DNA of 6,266 nt from CG-Epi1 sp964634895 (GTDB lineage Archaea; Thermoplasmatota; Poseidoniia; MGIII; CG-Epi1), in contig CAZWJS010000048.1 of NCBI GenBank assembly GCA_964634895.1, forward strand, positions 1 to 6,266, read 5' to 3'. Position 1 is the stretch's first letter. Each line of letters begins with the position of its first letter. Below are positions 3,312 through 6,266 of the stretch, piece by piece. Made by a program: the position numbers and the translations under genes. The notes below the pieces were generated by a model. That model did not search any database. It saw only the letters and a list, made by a program, of their open reading frames with translations, and was not told the origin of the DNA.

Positions 3312-6263
3312 ATGAAAACGGAACACCTGTGTCAGTCTTTCAATCTGCTTGGTTATGATGTTAATGAAATCAGAGTTATCCAACCTAACCGAACTGCCAA
3401 TCCTTCCCAACTGATTCACTCTTATTCTGATCTAGATCAAATCTGTCAAAAATATGATGGTTCAGCCAATATCTATATTGGTATCAATGAACGCACTGAG
3501 ATCAATGCCACCAAAAGAGATATACGTGCTGTTAATTTTGTGGTGGTTGATGTTGATTCTGTTCGACCTGATAAGAACCAACCTGCTAATCAGCAAGAGC
3601 TAGATGCCACCATTGAAGTATCTAAGGTGATTTTGGATTGGTTTGCAGACAATGATTTTTGCAGACCCATCAGAGCAATGTCAGGTAATGGTTGTCATAT
3701 TTGGGCAAGGATTCCTCGATTGCCACTGACTTCCTTAGAGACGACAGAACAATGGGAATCCAAAGTCAAACAACTCTATCAGCAAATCAAATCTATTTTG
3801 CCTGATGGTCTGAAGCAAAAGGTCTGGATAGATTCGATTCAAGATGTAACACGAATCATGAAATTGATCGGTACAACTTCAGTCAAAAACAATCCAACTG
3901 TTGATAGACCCAATCGTGTTTCGTATTGGTTGAATGATCCTGAATCAATAGCGGAAGATTCTAAACTGTTTGATTACTTGCAAGCGATAACTGTTGATCC
4001 TTCATTGCTAAAGTCCAAAAGCAAATTTGCGTCTGCACCTGGAATAGCTGGTGATATTTCAGATCTGGCTGATATTAATGCCACCCAATTAACAACCTTG
4101 AAACGTGCCATGAATTCTTATCATGTTCGAGAGGCTAGAAAACGAATAGACGAAAGTGATCTGTCCAAATCTGATTATGCTTTTATGATGGAATTGGCAA
4201 GGGAAGGGATCTTAGAACCAAAGCTGTTGAAGTTTGCTTTGATGACAACTCCAGGCACAAAGTATTATCGTGATCGGAATCTATTCTACGTCAATGTAAC
4301 TGTTGAAAACTTTATTAACGAAGTGTCTAAAAATGGTCTTTGGCTTGAGGATGCACAAGAACGATTGGTAGATGAATTTGACCAAATTGACATCAATCAA
4401 CATCAGATCATTGTCTGTGGAGCATCTGTAGGAACTGGTAAGACACACAATGCTATTCGTAAAGTCAAAGAAGCAGTTGGAAATAACATCAATGTCTTAA
4501 TTCTTGTTCCAACTCATGCTTTAGCCAGTGAATGGGAAACTAGACTTGATTTAGATGAGACTAAATCGGTTATTCGACTTTATGGCATCACCAACCCAGA
4601 AGTGGGTTGTCCAAGTAATACCAAAGAAAATCGCAGGCTGATGAAGACTGGACATGCAAGTATATTCCGACAAAAATATTGTGCATCATGTCCTTTGAAA
4701 GACAACTGCAAACACTTGGAGAGTTTGGATCTAGCTGAAGAATCTGATGTTTTAATTGCTCAACATCGACACTTAAATTTATTTCCAGGATTTCTGCAAC
4801 AACAACATGGTAATCGATGGCGAACATTAGTTGTGATTGATGAAATGCCAGAATTAGTCACTGTCGAAAAGATAAGCAACTACGATCTGCAACAAAACCA
4901 TCAGTTATTTGAGCAATTAACGGAAACTGAAATGAGTTCAGCTTTGGAGACTGTAATCAATGTCCTAACTCAACTTGAACAAGCACACCATAGACGACAA
5001 GATATTCAACTGAATCATGATTGGATCAACAAACTCAATCATATTAACTTTGAAGAACTCAACCAACTTGTGGTCGAATACTACGCTGAAAATAATCAGA
5101 AACCCAACTATAGAAATTTGCTCTGGGATCTATTGAATATTAGCATCTTGAAACCAAAGTTAGAGTATTGTAAAGATGAAGGTCATAAAGAGGATCGTGA
5201 TGTTTTAACTTACCGATGGACACCCAATTTCAACAATAAAACGGCATTGCTTCTTTCTGGGACTGTCAAGTCTGAATATATAGCACGACAACTGAAGCAA
5301 CCTGTGGAGGCAATGGCAGAAGGTTGGTCGATCATTAGAAAGAATTTGAAAGTAGTTCAATTGACTGCTTTTGTCGGTGGACGTGTGAGTCTGGAGAAGC
5401 AAATTCAGAATGGTCAGTTTCATCATAAGCACGGAAGATTATTTGGTCTGATGTTAAAAAAACATCAAGATCAAGCTATAGCCATTGTGACCTCTTTAGG
5501 TAAAAAAGGAATTGCCAAATCTACAGTCAAGAATGCATTGCAACCAATAGCAGATGAGCACAATGTTAAACTGACCTCTATTGATAATTTAGCCCAACAG
5601 ACGATACCTTCTGGCATTGAAGAAATCCCAGTTTTTCATTGGAAAATGGAAGGTTTGGATATTTTGAAAGGGAAATTTGAGGTGATTTGGGAAATGAATG
5701 GTCATTACCATCCAGAAGATGCGATTAAAGTTGATGTTAAGGAAAAGTTTGGAGTCGATTCTAGTCAGATGGAAAGTACATTTGCTTATGTTCCGATGCC
5801 TGATTTCTTTAATCAAAAACAGTTAAAAGCCAACTGCTTAATCTGGAAAGATTGGTTAGCTCAAATGGAAGTTGATCATACACAAATAGCAAATATGATT
5901 CAAACTGAAGCCAGATTTTTGAGGGAAGATGAAATCCATAAGACCATTTATCGAACACATACGGTCAGATTTGAACCCTATCCAACAAGAATTTATCAGA
6001 GTTGGAAGTTGATGTTGGAGCAAGAATTTGAAGATTATATTTCGCCATTGGATGTATTGGACCCTAAGGAGAAGGAAATTTATGATTGGATAAAAGCCAA
6101 TTACAATTATCTGGAATTCAAGGTAAAGGATATTTCCAGTGGAATGGATTTAGATCAGGATAATGTTAGAACTAAGTATCTGAAGAAACTGGTAGACCTT
6201 CGGTTACTGGAGAAAAGGAAGATAAATCGGAAAAATTACTATCGACTGATTATTCTAGATTGA
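3312..6263 (+). CDS. Primase-helicase: AEP-type primase fused to Fe-S (XPD/DinG-like) SF2 helicase
   Basis: A 983-residue replication protein, expected to lay primers and unwind DNA for a mobile element. Residues 1 to about 230 form an archaeo-eukaryotic primase domain: metal-binding D80-x-D82 (VVVDVDS), nucleotide-binding S124-GNGC-H129, and a third acidic residue D174 (WIDSIQDVTR) leading to R181 and IGTTSVKNNP. About 365-900 is a helicase: Walker A GASVGTGKT (370-378; K377, T378); cysteines C433, C457, C460 and C466 (YCASCPLKDNC) placed for a 4Fe-4S cluster; Walker B VVIDEMP (D510, E511); a helical, arch-like insert; SGT (649-651) matching the SAT motif; a motif-V-like EGLD segment (780-783) before FEVIWEMNG; and a motif-VI-like QTEARFLRE (864-872). 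About 917-983 looks like a winged helix. The cysteines between Walker A and B give the XPD/DinG order. Walker B is DEMP rather than DEAH and motif VI is degenerate. The start rests on AAGGAA at 3298. No partner gene follows in the window. Confidence 0.88.
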   Translation: MKTEHLCQSFNLLGYDVNEIRVIQPNRTANPSQLIHSYSDLDQICQKYDGSANIYIGINERTEINATKRDIRAVNFVVVDVDSVRPDKNQPANQQELDATIEVSKVILDWFADNDFCRPIRAMSGNGCHIWARIPRLPLTSLETTEQWESKVKQLYQQIKSILPDGLKQKVWIDSIQDVTRIMKLIGTTSVKNNPTVDRPNRVSYWLNDPESIAEDSKLFDYLQAITVDPSLLKSKSKFASAPGIAGDISDLADINATQLTTLKRAMNSYHVREARKRIDESDLSKSDYAFMMELAREGILEPKLLKFALMTTPGTKYYRDRNLFYVNVTVENFINEVSKNGLWLEDAQERLVDEFDQIDINQHQIIVCGASVGTGKTHNAIRKVKEAVGNNINVLILVPTHALASEWETRLDLDETKSVIRLYGITNPEVGCPSNTKENRRLMKTGHASIFRQKYCASCPLKDNCKHLESLDLAEESDVLIAQHRHLNLFPGFLQQQHGNRWRTLVVIDEMPELVTVEKISNYDLQQNHQLFEQLTETEMSSALETVINVLTQLEQAHHRRQDIQLNHDWINKLNHINFEELNQLVVEYYAENNQKPNYRNLLWDLLNISILKPKLEYCKDEGHKEDRDVLTYRWTPNFNNKTALLLSGTVKSEYIARQLKQPVEAMAEGWSIIRKNLKVVQLTAFVGGRVSLEKQIQNGQFHHKHGRLFGLMLKKHQDQAIAIVTSLGKKGIAKSTVKNALQPIADEHNVKLTSIDNLAQQTIPSGIEEIPVFHWKMEGLDILKGKFEVIWEMNGHYHPEDAIKVDVKEKFGVDSSQMESTFAYVPMPDFFNQKQLKANCLIWKDWLAQMEVDHTQIANMIQTEARFLREDEIHKTIYRTHTVRFEPYPTRIYQSWKLMLEQEFEDYISPLDVLDPKEKEIYDWIKANYNYLEFKVKDISSGMDLDQDNVRTKYLKKLVDLRLLEKRKINRKNYYRLIILD

Positions 6264-6266
6264 ACA

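Overview
This AT-rich bacterial window carries three convincing protein genes separated by two long gene-poor stretches. Two of the genes are of the mobile-element type. A tyrosine site-specific recombinase (1-1218, +) is cut off at its 5' end by the window edge. A very large primase-helicase (3312-6263, +) ends three bases before the right edge. Between them lies a lone gene on the opposite strand (1719-2387, -) for a NeuD/PglD-type sugar O- or N-acyltransferase. Shine-Dalgarno sequences precede the two complete genes, so the source is bacterial. Base composition and the integrase type would fit a low-GC Gram-negative, such as a gammaproteobacterium, but nothing here fixes the taxon.

Layout: 1-1218 is integrase. 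1219-1718 has no convincing gene but contains a 45-bp nested dyad and a second hairpin just after the integrase, plus an inverted repeat just beyond the acyltransferase stop that could terminate it. 1719-2387 is the acyltransferase. 2388-3311 (924 bp) has no convincing gene. It holds two short minus-strand open frames of doubtful status, a TGTTAC/GTAACA palindrome, a 7-bp perfect hairpin just upstream of a TATAAT box, and a near-ideal Shine-Dalgarno (GGAGGTGAT) that leads only to a TTG-TAA start-stop pair. 3312-6263 is the primase-helicase.

The most interesting gene is the last one. One polypeptide joins an archaeo-eukaryotic-type primase (DxD, SGxGxH and a third acidic residue) to an SF2 helicase of XPD/DinG layout. 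In that layout four cysteines, suited to an iron-sulfur cluster, sit between Walker A and Walker B. A winged-helix-like tail follows. With the integrase, this looks like the integration and self-replication core of an integrative element, satellite or integrated plasmid. The acyltransferase would then be cargo, or a leftover from a surface-polysaccharide locus. The element's boundaries are not visible, so this joint reading is inference. No tRNA, rRNA, CRISPR array or insertion sequence was recognised.
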